Origin: Prorocentrum cordatum
Taxonomy: Eukaryota; Sar; Dinophyceae; Prorocentrales; Prorocentraceae
Direction: 5' to 3'
Assembly: GCA_963575745.1 (NCBI GenBank)
Contig: CAUYUJ010015716.1
Coordinates: 162,278-184,777 of the forward strand
DNA: 22,500 nucleotides
Notes under the pieces: generated by a model
The model's input: only the letters and a program-made list of their open reading frames with translations
Database searches by the model: none
What the model was told of the DNA's origin: nothing
Program-made: the position numbers and the translations under genes
Part shown: positions 7,874 to 17,100 of the stretch, in pieces
Numbering within the stretch: the first letter of the stretch is position 1
Layout: each line of letters begins with the position of its first letter

Positions 7874-8362
7874 GTGTCGCGCGCGGAAGAGGTGGACCAG
7901 AGAAGGTGTTCTAAATGCGGTCTGGGGAAGCCGCGCGGGGCGTGTTCCGAGTCAGTGTGGGAAGAAAGGCCGAGGCCGCGAGAGTGCGTCGAATGCGTCG
8001 AGCGCGCCGCCGCCGAAAGGGACGAGAAGCAACGAAATGGGGGAAAAATGTTCATGGCGTGCGGCCAGGAAAAGTCGGAGGCCGCATTTTCGGAACGAAT
8101 GCGGGCGAGCGTCGCCGAGAAGCATCGCAAGCGTGAAGACTGCGTGAAGGGAGGGAGAGCACCGCGGGGATATTGGAAGTGCGTGCAGTGTCAGAACTGC
8201 TTCGAGGCCGCGAGGTTCAGCGCGTGGTTGTCAAGGCGGACGCGGCAGAAGCCGAGCGGGGCACAGCGTTGTAGCGACTGCGACGCAGACCAGGAGCGGG
8301 GCCGAAAGCGCGTGGCAGACCGGTCACATCAGGTCGTGGCGAAAACGACGAAGCTCGCGTGA
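7874..8362 (+). CDS. Cys-rich protein segment with three Stc1-like zinc-binding repeats (5' end unknown)
   Basis: About 162 codons end in TGA at 8360-8362. Three related Cys modules follow one another. The first has CSKCGLGKP...CVECV, the second has FMACGQEKSEAAFSERM...DCV, and the third has WKCVQCQNCFEAARFSAW...RCSDCD. The pattern CxxC, an aromatic-rich AxF segment, about 15 basic residues, then CxxC resembles the Stc1 domain, which binds zinc and in fission yeast links RNAi to heterochromatin. Stc1-like repeats are, as far as I recall, frequent in dinoflagellate proteins of unknown role. In module 2 the first Cys pair is reduced to one Cys. The open frame extends left into the 101-bp repeat, so the true start is not visible; the segment may be a terminal exon. 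It could also be a decayed gene. Family assignment is by pattern only. Confidence 0.5.
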   Translation: MSRAEEVDQRRCSKCGLGKPRGACSESVWEERPRPRECVECVERAAAERDEKQRNGGKMFMACGQEKSEAAFSERMRASVAEKHRKREDCVKGGRAPRGYWKCVQCQNCFEAARFSAWLSRRTRQKPSGAQRCSDCDADQERGRKRVADRSHQVVAKTTKLA

Positions 8363-11300
8363 CGTGGAAGTCTCGGCGAGTTCTTGGGGGCGGGCCTCCG
8401 CGCGGAGGCTCCCGAAAACTGGCAGTGTCAAGCGTGGTAAGCGCTGTTGTGGGCATGGCCGGGGTGGGGGGGGCGAGACGATCTGTGCGGGGTGGGCCGC
8501 CCGGATATGATTTTTGCGGGGCGGGTGTATTGGACAAAAACGTATTCGCAAAATGCTCCAGGTCGCTGGGGGTGTCAGACGTGGTGGAGGCTTCGTGGGG
8601 GGGTCCCGGGGTGATTTTTGCAGGGTGGGTGGCTTGCAAAACGGGAAGCGCAGAGGCTCCAGGGGGCTGGCGGCGTCAGACGTGGCGAGGGGTTCAGGGG
8701 CGAATTCTGCAGGGTGGGTGGTCCCAAAGAACTTATGCGCAGAGGCTCCAGGAGGCTGGCGGTGTCAGACGTGGTGGGGGTCCCGGGGCGAATTTTGCAG
8801 GGATGGTTGCCGCAAAGAACGTATGCGCAGAGGCTCCAGGAGGCTGCCGGTGTCAGACGTGGTGGTGGGCCCTGGGAGGAATTTTGCAGGTAGGTGGCGC
8901 CGAAGATTCTATGCGCAGGGGCTCCAGGAGGCTGGCGGTGTCAGAAGCGGCGGGGAGTCCCGGGGCGAATTTTCAAGGGTGGGTGGCCCCAAAAGAACCT
9001 ATGCGCAAAGGCTCCAGGGGGCCGGCGGTGGCTGGCGGTGTCAGACGTGGTGGGGGGTCCCGGGCCGAATTTTTTAGGGTGGGTGGCCGCGAAGAATCTT
9101 TGCGCAGAGGCTCCAGGGGGCGGTCGGTGTCAGACGTGGCGGGGGGTCCCGGGGCGAATTTTGCAGGGTGGGGGCCCCGAAGAACTTCTGCGCAGAGGCC
9201 CCAGCAGGCTGGCGGGGTCAGACGCGGTGGGGGGTCCCGGGGCGAATTTTGCAGGGTGGGTGGCGTTAAAAAACATATGCGCAGAGGCTCCAGGAGGCTG
9301 GCGGCATTAGACGTGGTGGGGGGTCTCGGGGCGAATTTTGCAGGGTGGGTGGCCCCGAAGAACTTCTGCGCAGAGGCTCTAGGAGGCGGGCGGCGTCAGA
9401 CGCGGCGGAGAGGCCCAGGGCGAATTTTGCAGGGTGGGCGGCCCCAAAGAACGTGTGCGCCGAGGCTCCTGAAGACTGGCGGTGTCAGACGTGGTGGGGG
9501 GTCCCGGGGTGAATTGTCAAGGGTGGGTGGCCCCAAGCCACGTGTGCGCAGAGGCTCCAGGAGGATGGCGGTGTCAGACGTGGTGGGGGGTTCCAGGGTG
9601 AATTTTCCAGGGTGGGTGGCCCCTAGGAACGTATGCGCAGGGCTCCAGGAAGCTGGCGGTGTCAGACGTGGTGGGGGGTCTCGGGGCGAATTTTGCAGGG
9701 TGGGTGGCCCCGGAGAACCTATATGCGCAGAGGCTCCAGGAGGCTGCCGGTGTCAGACGCGGCGGGGGGTCCCAGGGCGAATTTTGCAGGGTGGGCGGCC
9801 CCAAAGAACTTATGCGCAGAGGCTCCAGGAAGCTGGCGGTGTCAGAAGCGGTGGGGGGTCCTGGGGCGAATTTCGCAGGGTGGGTGGCCCCGAAGAATCT
9901 TTGCGCAGAGGCTCCAGGAGGCTGGCGGTGTCAGACGTGGTGGGGGGGTCCCAACGCGAATTTTGCATGGTGGGGGCCCCTAGGAACGTATGCGCAGAGG
10001 CTCCAGGAAGCCGGCGGCGTCAGATGTGGTGGGGGTCCCGGGGCGAATTTTGCAGGGTGGGTGGCCCCAAAGAACTTATGCGCAAAGGCTCCAGGAGGCT
10101 GGCGGTGTGAGACGTGGCGGGGGGCCCCGGGGCGAATTTTGCAGGGTGGGAGGCCCCAGAGAACGTATGCGCAGAGGCTCCAGCTGGCCGGCGGTGTCAG
10201 ACGTGGCGGGGGGCCCCAGGGGAGTTTTGCAGGATGGGGGGGTCCCAGGGTGAATTTTGCAGGGTGGGTGCCCCCAGTGACCTTATGCGCAGAGGCTCCA
10301 GGAGGCTGGCGGTGTCAGACGTGGTGGGGGGTCACGGGAGGAATTTTGCAGGGTGGGTGGCGCCAAAGAATGTATGCGCAGAGGCTCCAGGAGGCTGGCG
10401 GACGCAGCGGGAAGTCCCGAGGCGAATTTTGCAGGGCGGGTGGCCCCAAAGAGCCTATGCGCAGAGGCTCCAGGGGGCCGGCGGCTGGCGGTATCAGACG
10501 CGGTGGGGAGTCCTGGGGCCGAATTTTGAAGGGTGGGTGGCCCCGGAGAACCTATATGCGCAGAGGCTCCGAGGCTGGCGTGTCAGACGTGGTAAGGTGC
10601 CCGGGGAGGGTGGGGTGTCCCCGGAGAACCTAAGCGCAGAGGCTCCAGGAGCGGGCGGTGTCAGACGTGGTGGGGGGTCCCGGGGCGAATTTTGTAGGGT
10701 GGGAGGCCCCGAAGCACATATGCGCAGAGGCTCCAGGAGGCGGGCGGCGTCAGACGTGGTGGGGGGTCCCGGGGCGAATTTTGCAGGGTGGGTGGCCCCA
10801 AAGAACGTTTGCGCAGAGGCTCGAGGAGGCTGGCGGTGTCAGACGTGGTGGGGGATTCTGGGGCGAATTTTGCACGGTGGGAGGCCCCAAACCACGTGTG
10901 CGCAGAGGCTCCAGGAGGCCGGCGGTGTCAGACGTGGCGGAGGGTCCCGGGGCGAATTTTGCAGGGTGGGTGGCGGGAGGCCCCAAAGAACCTATGCGCA
11001 GAGGCTCCAGGAGTGGGTGGTCCCGGAGCGAATTTGCAGGGTGGGTGGCCCCAAGGAACCTATGCGCAGAGGCTCCAGGAGGCTGGCGGTGTCAGACGTG
11101 GTGGGAAGCCTCGGGGCGAATTTTGCAGGGTGGGAGGCCCCAAAGCATATATGCGCAGAGGCTCCAGGAGGCGGGCGGTGTCAGACTTGGCCGGGGGTCC
11201 CGGGGCGAATTTTACAGAGTGGGTGGCCCCAAAGAACCTATGCGCAGAGGCTCCAGGAGGCTGGCGGTGTCAGACGTGGCGGGGGGTCCCGGGGCGAATT

Positions 11301-11876
11301 TTGCAGGGTGGGTGGCGCCAAAGACTCTCTGCGCAGAGGCTCCACGGGGCGGGCGGTGTCAGACGCGGTGGGGGGCCCCGGGCCGAATTTTTCAGGGTGG
11401 GAGGCCCCAAAGCACATGTGCGCAGAGGCTCCAGGAGGCGGGCGGCGTCAGACGTGGCGGAGGTTCGTGGGGCGAATTTTGCAGGGCGGGTGGCGGGAGG
11501 CCCCAAAGAACCTCTGCGCAGAGGTTCCAGGAGTGGGTGGTCCTGGGGCGAATTTTGCAAGGTGGGTGGCCCCAAAGAACCTAAGCGCAGAGGCTCGAGG
11601 AGGCTGGCGGTGTCAGACGTGGTGGGGGTTCAGGGGAGAATTTTGAAGGGTGTGTGGCCCCAAAGAACCTAAGCGCAGAGGCTCCAGGAGGCTGGCGGTG
11701 TTAGACGTGGTGGGGGTTCCCGGGGCGGCCTTTGCAGGGTGGGGTGTCCCCGTAGAACTCATGCGCAGAGGTTCCAGGAGGCTGGCGGTGTCAGACGTGG
11801 TGGGGAGTCCTGGGGCGAATTTTGTAGGGTGGATGGCCCCAAAGAGCCTGTGCGCAGAGGCTCCAGGAGGCTGGCG
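8363..11876. repeat. 88-89-bp satellite array, about 38-40 units
   Basis: The core GCGCAGAGGCTCCAGGAGG recurs from about 8648 to 11851, normally every 88-89 bp; three degenerate units precede it (8399-8560). Each unit also contains CGAATTTTGCAGGGTGGGTGG and GTCAGACGTGGTGGGG-like words. Most copies are highly similar. Length variants occur (69-70, 76, 97-99 and 118 bp). Units containing GGTGGCGGGAGGCCCC followed by a 69-70-bp short unit occur at 10997 and 11516, showing a higher-order repeat. The G-rich strand has almost no stop codons in any frame, so very long open frames exist, but they change frame meaning from unit to unit and have no domain. Confidence 0.95.
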
Positions 11877-12150
11877 GGGCGAGGGGGGGAGTATGGGTGG
11901 GTTTCGGGCGAGAAGTTGTCGCGTGGGTGGTCGCAAGAACAGAGCTCTCTCGGGGTGGGGATGCCTGGGCGAGGAGGGGGGACTGGGTAGGTTTTGGGCG
12001 AGAAATTGTCGTGTGGTGGGTCCCAAGAACTGAGCTCTCGAGGGGTGGATGCCGGGGCCAAGGGCGGCGGTGGTCGGCGTTGGGCCAGGAATTGTTGGGT
12101 GGGGGGTCCCAATGACTGAACTCTCGTGGGGTGGAGGTGCTAGGGCGACG
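11877..12150. repeat. Diverged subfamily at the end of the 88-bp satellite
   Basis: Three units of about 86-90 bp carry GAGCTCTC or AACTCTCG (11942, 12032, 12118) where the main array has GCGCAGAGGCTCC. They keep related words such as GTGGGTCCCAAGAAC. They look like older units at the array edge. Confidence 0.7.
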
Positions 12151-12575
12151 TGGGAACATTGAGGAAGAACAGAGTCCCGAGGAGGGTCGGAGGCGAGCAA
12201 TGATCGGACAGAGACTTTCCCTCACACGCCTCTGGGGTCGGCGGATCACCTCCATCAAGCCCCTGTCCATCGATTGGTGTCCTGCGTATCGTGCAGCTCT
12301 CGAGCCTCCCAACTAGCGCTCGCAGACAAGATGCCTGCTTGCCACGTTATAACGCCTTGTAAATTCAACCAGCTGTTCTGGCCGTGCACTGCGCAAGGGT
12401 TGGGTGCAGCGGCAGGGTCATTTTCAACGAGTGTGCGCGGCGCTGGGGCGAGAGCCAGATTTTGAAAATCGCCCGCCCTCAGCCCGTGGAAATTCTTCGC
12501 ATTTCCCCCGCATGTTGAGTGTTTTTCTAAACCATCCTGTGGTGTTGGGTCCTCGTTTTGAAGAGACGGTGGCCC
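12151..12575. other. Unique sequence between satellite and retrotransposon, no gene recognised
   Basis: This stretch is non-repetitive and less GC-skewed. A 61-codon open frame at 12131-12316 has no recognisable motif. A small palindrome GATTTTGAAAATC lies at about 12459-12471. I see no RNA gene. Confidence 0.45.
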
Positions 12576-12681
12576 GCGTCTCCTCTACTCCCTCCTCTCC
12601 TCTTCTCCTCTCCTCTTCTCCTCTCCTCCTCCTCCTCCTCCTCCTCCTCCTCCTCCTCCTCCTCCTCCTCCTCCACCTCCT
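12576..12681. repeat. CTC/CTCTT microsatellite
   Basis: CTCCTCTT-like units pass into a pure CTC run (about 12626-12673). It borders the left end of the retrotransposon, mirroring the TCC run at the right end. Confidence 0.92.
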
Positions 12682-12714
12682 AGGTGGCTCCCTGCGTGGC
12701 CCCCCCCTCCCCCC

Positions 12715-12730
12715 CCGCAGCCATTTTGCC
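12715..12730 (+). promoter_or_regulatory. Spliced-leader-like relic upstream of ORF1
   Basis: CCGCAGCCATTTTGCC matches the first 16 bases of the dinoflagellate spliced leader (CCGTAGCCATTTTGGC, known) at 14 positions. The remaining five positions match only at one. It lies 290 bp before the ORF1 ATG, at the likely 5' end of the element. It could be a decayed leader copied back with a trans-spliced mRNA. Alternatively the C-rich tract ending CCGCAG may simply be a splice acceptor. Confidence 0.35.
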
Positions 12731-13019
12731 CGCGGGGGGCGCGGGGCCCGTGCAATAGGGACCCCCCAGCCCCAGGCGCTGCCTGGCGCGACGTGGCTGC
12801 CGCGAGCCTTGCTCGCGAGGCGGCCGCACCCAGCAGAGGCCCTGGCGCGCAGCCCAGAGGCCAACCATCCCTCTCGCCACGGAGGGCGACCCATCGCGGT
12901 CACGCTCTCCAGCGTGGCACCGACGTCTCAGACGCATCCGTGCATCGGCACGCCGCCGCTTGCGGCTCGCTGCCGACCACGACGCCCTCACGCGACACCA
13001 CGGTTCCAGGCCCCCTGCC

Positions 13020-14039
13020 ATGGGCAAAGCAGGGCGCGGCCGCAGCCGTGGTCCCCAGGAGGGCCGTGGCGCAGCGGGCTCTGGCGCGCCTGCTGGCACA
13101 TGGGCTTGTGTTGCTAGCCGCCAGTGCGGGTTTCGCACAAACTTTCAGCAGAACGAGCGCTGCTACATGTGCGGCAGGGACAAGCTCGGGCGGCCTGACC
13201 CGTCTGGCGCCGAACCGCCTGGTGCCAAGCGGCGTGCCCAGTCGGGCAGCAGGCAGTCGCGCGGGGCCCCCAGCAGCGTCCCGCCCCAGGACGCCGAAAG
13301 CACCTCCACAGGAGGTCAAGGTGAGCATGATGACGTTGCCCGTGCGCGTAAGGCCCTTGCCGCTCTACGCCGTCTGCAGCTTCCTGAGGACTCCGGGGTC
13401 GTGCTCTCAGCCAAGAAGCAGCTGGCAGGTGCAGAAGAACGGGAACGTGCTGCTCGGACTCCTGATGACATGCTTCGCCGTGCTCTGGACCGCCAAGCCT
13501 CCAAGCTTCGAGAGCACAACGACCTCAAGACGCAGGTCGACACGCTGCAGGAGCAGCTCACAGCGAAGCAGATGGAGCTCACTAGTGCCGCCGCGGAGTT
13601 GGCCGCCATTCAAGCAGAAGTCGCCGCGGCGCGTGCAGCCATCATGGCAACCTCACATGGCGACTCAACGGTCGGCAGCCTGGAGGAGGCCATGGGCCGC
13701 CTGCAAGGAGTGGTCGCCGCGGCACCGCGCGCCATGGCCGCTGGCAACCCAGACATGCTCCTCCAGTCGCTCAGCACGCACCTTGTGGAGCTCCAGCGCG
13801 CCTTTGTATTGCGCAGGCGTGTCATCGTCCCTGGTGGCCCAGGCGCAGATCAGCACGCAGAGCCTCATGATGCTGCCCCTGTGCTCGGCGCGCCCGTGGA
13901 AGTTGTCATGCCTCGTACTCCTGGCAGTGCGCGCTCAGGCGGCGCAAACCCTTGGGACGCAGCAGTCGATCAAGATTTGGAAGGCACCGACGCAGAACGA
14001 GATGCTCGCAGCCAGCCTACCAGCACACCAGGTACGTGA
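13020..14039 (+). CDS. Retrotransposon ORF1 protein: RanBP2-like zinc finger and coiled coil
   Basis: The 339-residue frame starts at an ATG in good context (GCCATGG) and ends with TGA at 14037-14039. Residues 1-25 are Gly/Arg-rich and basic. Residues 28-51 have W28, C30, C36, N41, C48 and C51, close to the RanBP2-type finger (WxC...C...N-x6-C-x2-C) though with five residues between the first two Cys. Such fingers bind single-stranded RNA or proteins. Residues about 100-210 are a helical, heptad-like segment rich in A, L, E, K and Q, likely a trimer- or dimer-forming coiled coil. The tail is Pro/Gly/Ala-rich. By analogy with LINE ORF1 proteins it should bind element RNA and package it. The last codons overlap a strong splice-donor consensus (CCAG|GTACGTGA), so it might be spliced to ORF2 rather than end here. 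Confidence 0.8.
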   Translation: MGKAGRGRSRGPQEGRGAAGSGAPAGTWACVASRQCGFRTNFQQNERCYMCGRDKLGRPDPSGAEPPGAKRRAQSGSRQSRGAPSSVPPQDAESTSTGGQGEHDDVARARKALAALRRLQLPEDSGVVLSAKKQLAGAEERERAARTPDDMLRRALDRQASKLREHNDLKTQVDTLQEQLTAKQMELTSAAAELAAIQAEVAAARAAIMATSHGDSTVGSLEEAMGRLQGVVAAAPRAMAAGNPDMLLQSLSTHLVELQRAFVLRRRVIVPGGPGADQHAEPHDAAPVLGAPVEVVMPRTPGSARSGGANPWDAAVDQDLEGTDAERDARSQPTSTPGT

Positions 14040-14144
14040 TCCGATGGCGGTCAGATCCTACACGAATGGCCTTGACAACGGTTCTTTGGAGCCTATGTCT
14101 ACGCCCTCGCATATGCTAAGTGGCCCCGAGCGAGGACCCTGCAG
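14032..14144 (+). other. Candidate 113-nt intron joining ORF1 to ORF2
   Basis: The donor CAG|GTACGT and acceptor CCTGCAG|TTTT bracket the ORF1 stop and the in-frame TAA just before ORF2. Removal joins ORF1 phase 1 to the ORF2 frame exactly (codon G|TT, then LAVQADG). CTAAG 25-30 bases before the acceptor could serve as branch point. This is inference from consensus and phase only; a frameshift or separate translation is also possible. Confidence 0.35.
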
Positions 14145-17100
14145 TTTTGGCTGTTCAGGCGGATGGCGACTCCGTCGGCTATCGCGGCTTGCAGCGGCGC
14201 TCGCTCGTGGACGCTTTTCTCCTACATTGTCCGACTGACGCATCTCAGACTTTCCGTGCGCATCTCACCGCCTACGCCGAGCGGTGGAGTGCGGACGCGA
14301 TATCTTGGCAAGACGTCACTATGGCGCACGAGGGCTGGACTTGGTGGTGTGTACCATACGCCGAGCTCATGATCAGGCTTATACCTCAGCTTCTGGAGAT
14401 GGCGCCAACTGAGGCCGCCATACATGACATGGCCGTCGCCTACTGTGAGACCGCCTGGCGTGACGCTGCTGACCACAATGCGCAGGTATTGTTGGCCCTA
14501 GCCACGCACTTGGCGAACCCTGACTCTTGGTATACTGAGGCGGGGCAACTCCTCCTACAGCTGCGTGAGGCACGACTCCTACTGGCCCAGGCCCAGTACA
14601 TGCACGAACAGGAGGGAGTGCATGCAGGTACAAGGCTCATCGAAGCCCATCGTGCCTTTGGAGCCTCGATGGCCAATACCATACACCAGCGCACCTTACT
14701 GGCAGGTGGCAGCACGTTGGTTTCATCGGCAATGGCCGCGCCAGAAGGGCCTCCACCACCGCAAGGCCTGGGGCACCCACCTTTCCCCGATCCCGAGGAT
14801 GACGTGCACCCTCCTGCCCCTGACTATGCCGCATCGCTCATGCAAGTTCGACGCAGTGCTGCAATGGCGGCGGAGGTCTCCCTCATCCCTATGCGACGTC
14901 TTGTTGCTGAACGACGCGTGCGAGACTCGAGATACGTGGCGGTGAGATCGGGTAACAGTGGGGTCGATCAGGGGAGCCACGGCCCTACCTCGGGCACGCA
15001 TCCATCCACGAGACATGTTGCTGCGGGGCTAAATCCGACGAGCGTGGCTGCCGACGGGCAGGCGGTTTCCCTTTCGAGGTTGAAGCCGCGCGAGGTTTCC
15101 CCCGCGCTTGCTCGAGTCACCCCCAGGGCCCTTGACGAAGGGGTGGTCGACGCCCCTGGGAGTGTCACTAGTGTCGCAGCAGGGTGTACTCAGGATGTGG
15201 GCCTTCACAGCGACATACACTACGGCGAGAGGCATGTTGCTGCGGTGCTAACTCCGACGAGCGTGGCTGCCGACGGGCAGGCGGCTTCCCTCTTGAGTGT
15301 GAAGCTGTGTGAGGTTCCCCCCGCGCTCGCTCGAGTCACGCCTCGGGCCCTTGACGAAGGGGTGGTCGATGCCCCTGGGCGTGTCACTAGTGTCGCAGCA
15401 GGGTGCTCTCAGGCCGTGGCCCGTCACGACGACACTCGCTACGATGCGAGGCATGTTGCTGCGGGGCTAAATCCGACGAGAGTGGCTGCCGACGGGCAGG
15501 CGGCTTCCCCCTTGGGGCTGAAGCTGTGTGAGTATCCCACCCTCGCTCGAGTCACGCCCAGGGCCCTTGACGAAGGGGCGGTCGATGCCCCTGGGTGTGT
15601 CACTAGTGTCGCAGCAGGGTGCTCTCTGCATACGGGCCGCAGCAGCGGCTTTCACGACGGCTCAATAGCTGGTTCGACACAGCCCAAGTGCGGGATCAAT
15701 AGTACTACGGCCCTACAGTCGACGGGGCCACCGACCTCGGCATCCACGAGACCGCGTCGCGCACCTCGTGGCGCTCGCAGGAGGGGCTTCAAGGTCGCCG
15801 CTTTCAACAGCAGCGGCTGGCCACAGGTTCAGGACTACCTGACCAACTGCAGCGGCGCACGCCTCGTCTTCGCTCAGGAGTTGAAGCTGCGCAACGACCA
15901 GGTCAAGCGCGCCCAGGAGTGGTCCATCAACAATGGCTGGCAATCATTTCTTACAGATGCTGTAGCAGGCCCAGATGGTGGCCCCTGTGGGGGAATCGGC
16001 ATCTTTGTGCGCAAGCATATTGGCGCCACTGTACTCACCTCATGTATCAGCACTCACGTACTCGTGCCAGCACGCGCGGTTGCAATCATGATCCAGGGCT
16101 GTCTGAGGCATGGCTTTGTTGCTGCATCTGTGTATCTCGAACAAGGGCTTCGCCTGGCAGGACGCAATGCACAGATCCGAAAGGACCTCGGGGCCCTGCT
16201 GTCGCACTACGGGCTCCCTTTTCTCTTGGGTGGGGATTGGAACGTCCCCCCTGCCATCCTCGACGGCTCTGAGTGGCCCATGCGACTTCGGGCCCGCGTT
16301 GTGGGTACGTCCAACGGTGCATATCGGGATCCTGCCACGGGGAATGTCTCGGATTTGGACTACTTTGCACCCAGCGATTGTCTGGCCAGTGTGCTATACC
16401 AGCCCTTGCGGGCATCGCAATTTCCGCCGCGCAATCACTGCGTTGTGGAGGCCTCCCTGGGACCACAGGCTCGCGCCCAAACCATTCGTGTGCTTCGAGG
16501 ACCCAAGCCTTTCCCACACCAACCCACGGCATCCCTGCGTAAGGACTTGGAGGATGTCGATGGCGAACCACAGTACACCGTCTTGCGTTGGGACCCTGGG
16601 CTATCTTGGGTGGAACTCATGAGGGGCGACTCTCTGCGTCGATTAGGACCATGTGACGACCGCCCCGCACGGTTGGACAACGCATGCGCGCACTTGTATC
16701 GTGGAGTGGAGGCGGAGTTGCTCCCATTATTTAGCTTGCCGCCCAATGATTTAAGGCGCACAGGGCGAGGAGCCGCGCCCGGGTACAAGCGCGCCACGGC
16801 AGGGGGGCCCCTGGCGAGGCGCCAGCCTGCTGCGTCTGCCGAGGCCCGTGCCCTACGCCTACTACAGTTGCGCGTCAGCGATGTTCAGCTGGCCCAGGTG
16901 AGACGACCTCGCCAGGTCGCGCAGGCATGGGCACACCTCTACTCCTTCCTCGCTCAAGAAGGTAAGGAAGGCAGGATGGGGAAGCACATCTCCCCTCCCG
17001 TCACAGCTGTACCTACGTATCTACTACACACAGCCGCCCAACAGCCTACCCTGCAGCATCATTTGCTCGGGCTAGCGTCGTCCTACTTCGGACGGACTGC

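Noticed and set aside
8359-11646. Very long + strand open frames through the 88-bp array (583, 510, 324, 308 and 294 codons)
   Set aside because: They follow from stop-poor G-rich repeats with a period that is not a multiple of three; no domain, start context or codon bias supports a gene.
12131-12316. 61-codon open frame after the satellite
   Set aside because: No recognisable motif, and it begins inside the degenerate satellite.
12459-12471. Short palindrome GATTTTGAAAATC
   Set aside because: Six-base arms are too short to mean much alone.
12793-14238. 481-codon + frame overlapping ORF1
   Set aside because: The zinc finger and coiled coil lie in the other frame; this one is a GC-rich shadow.
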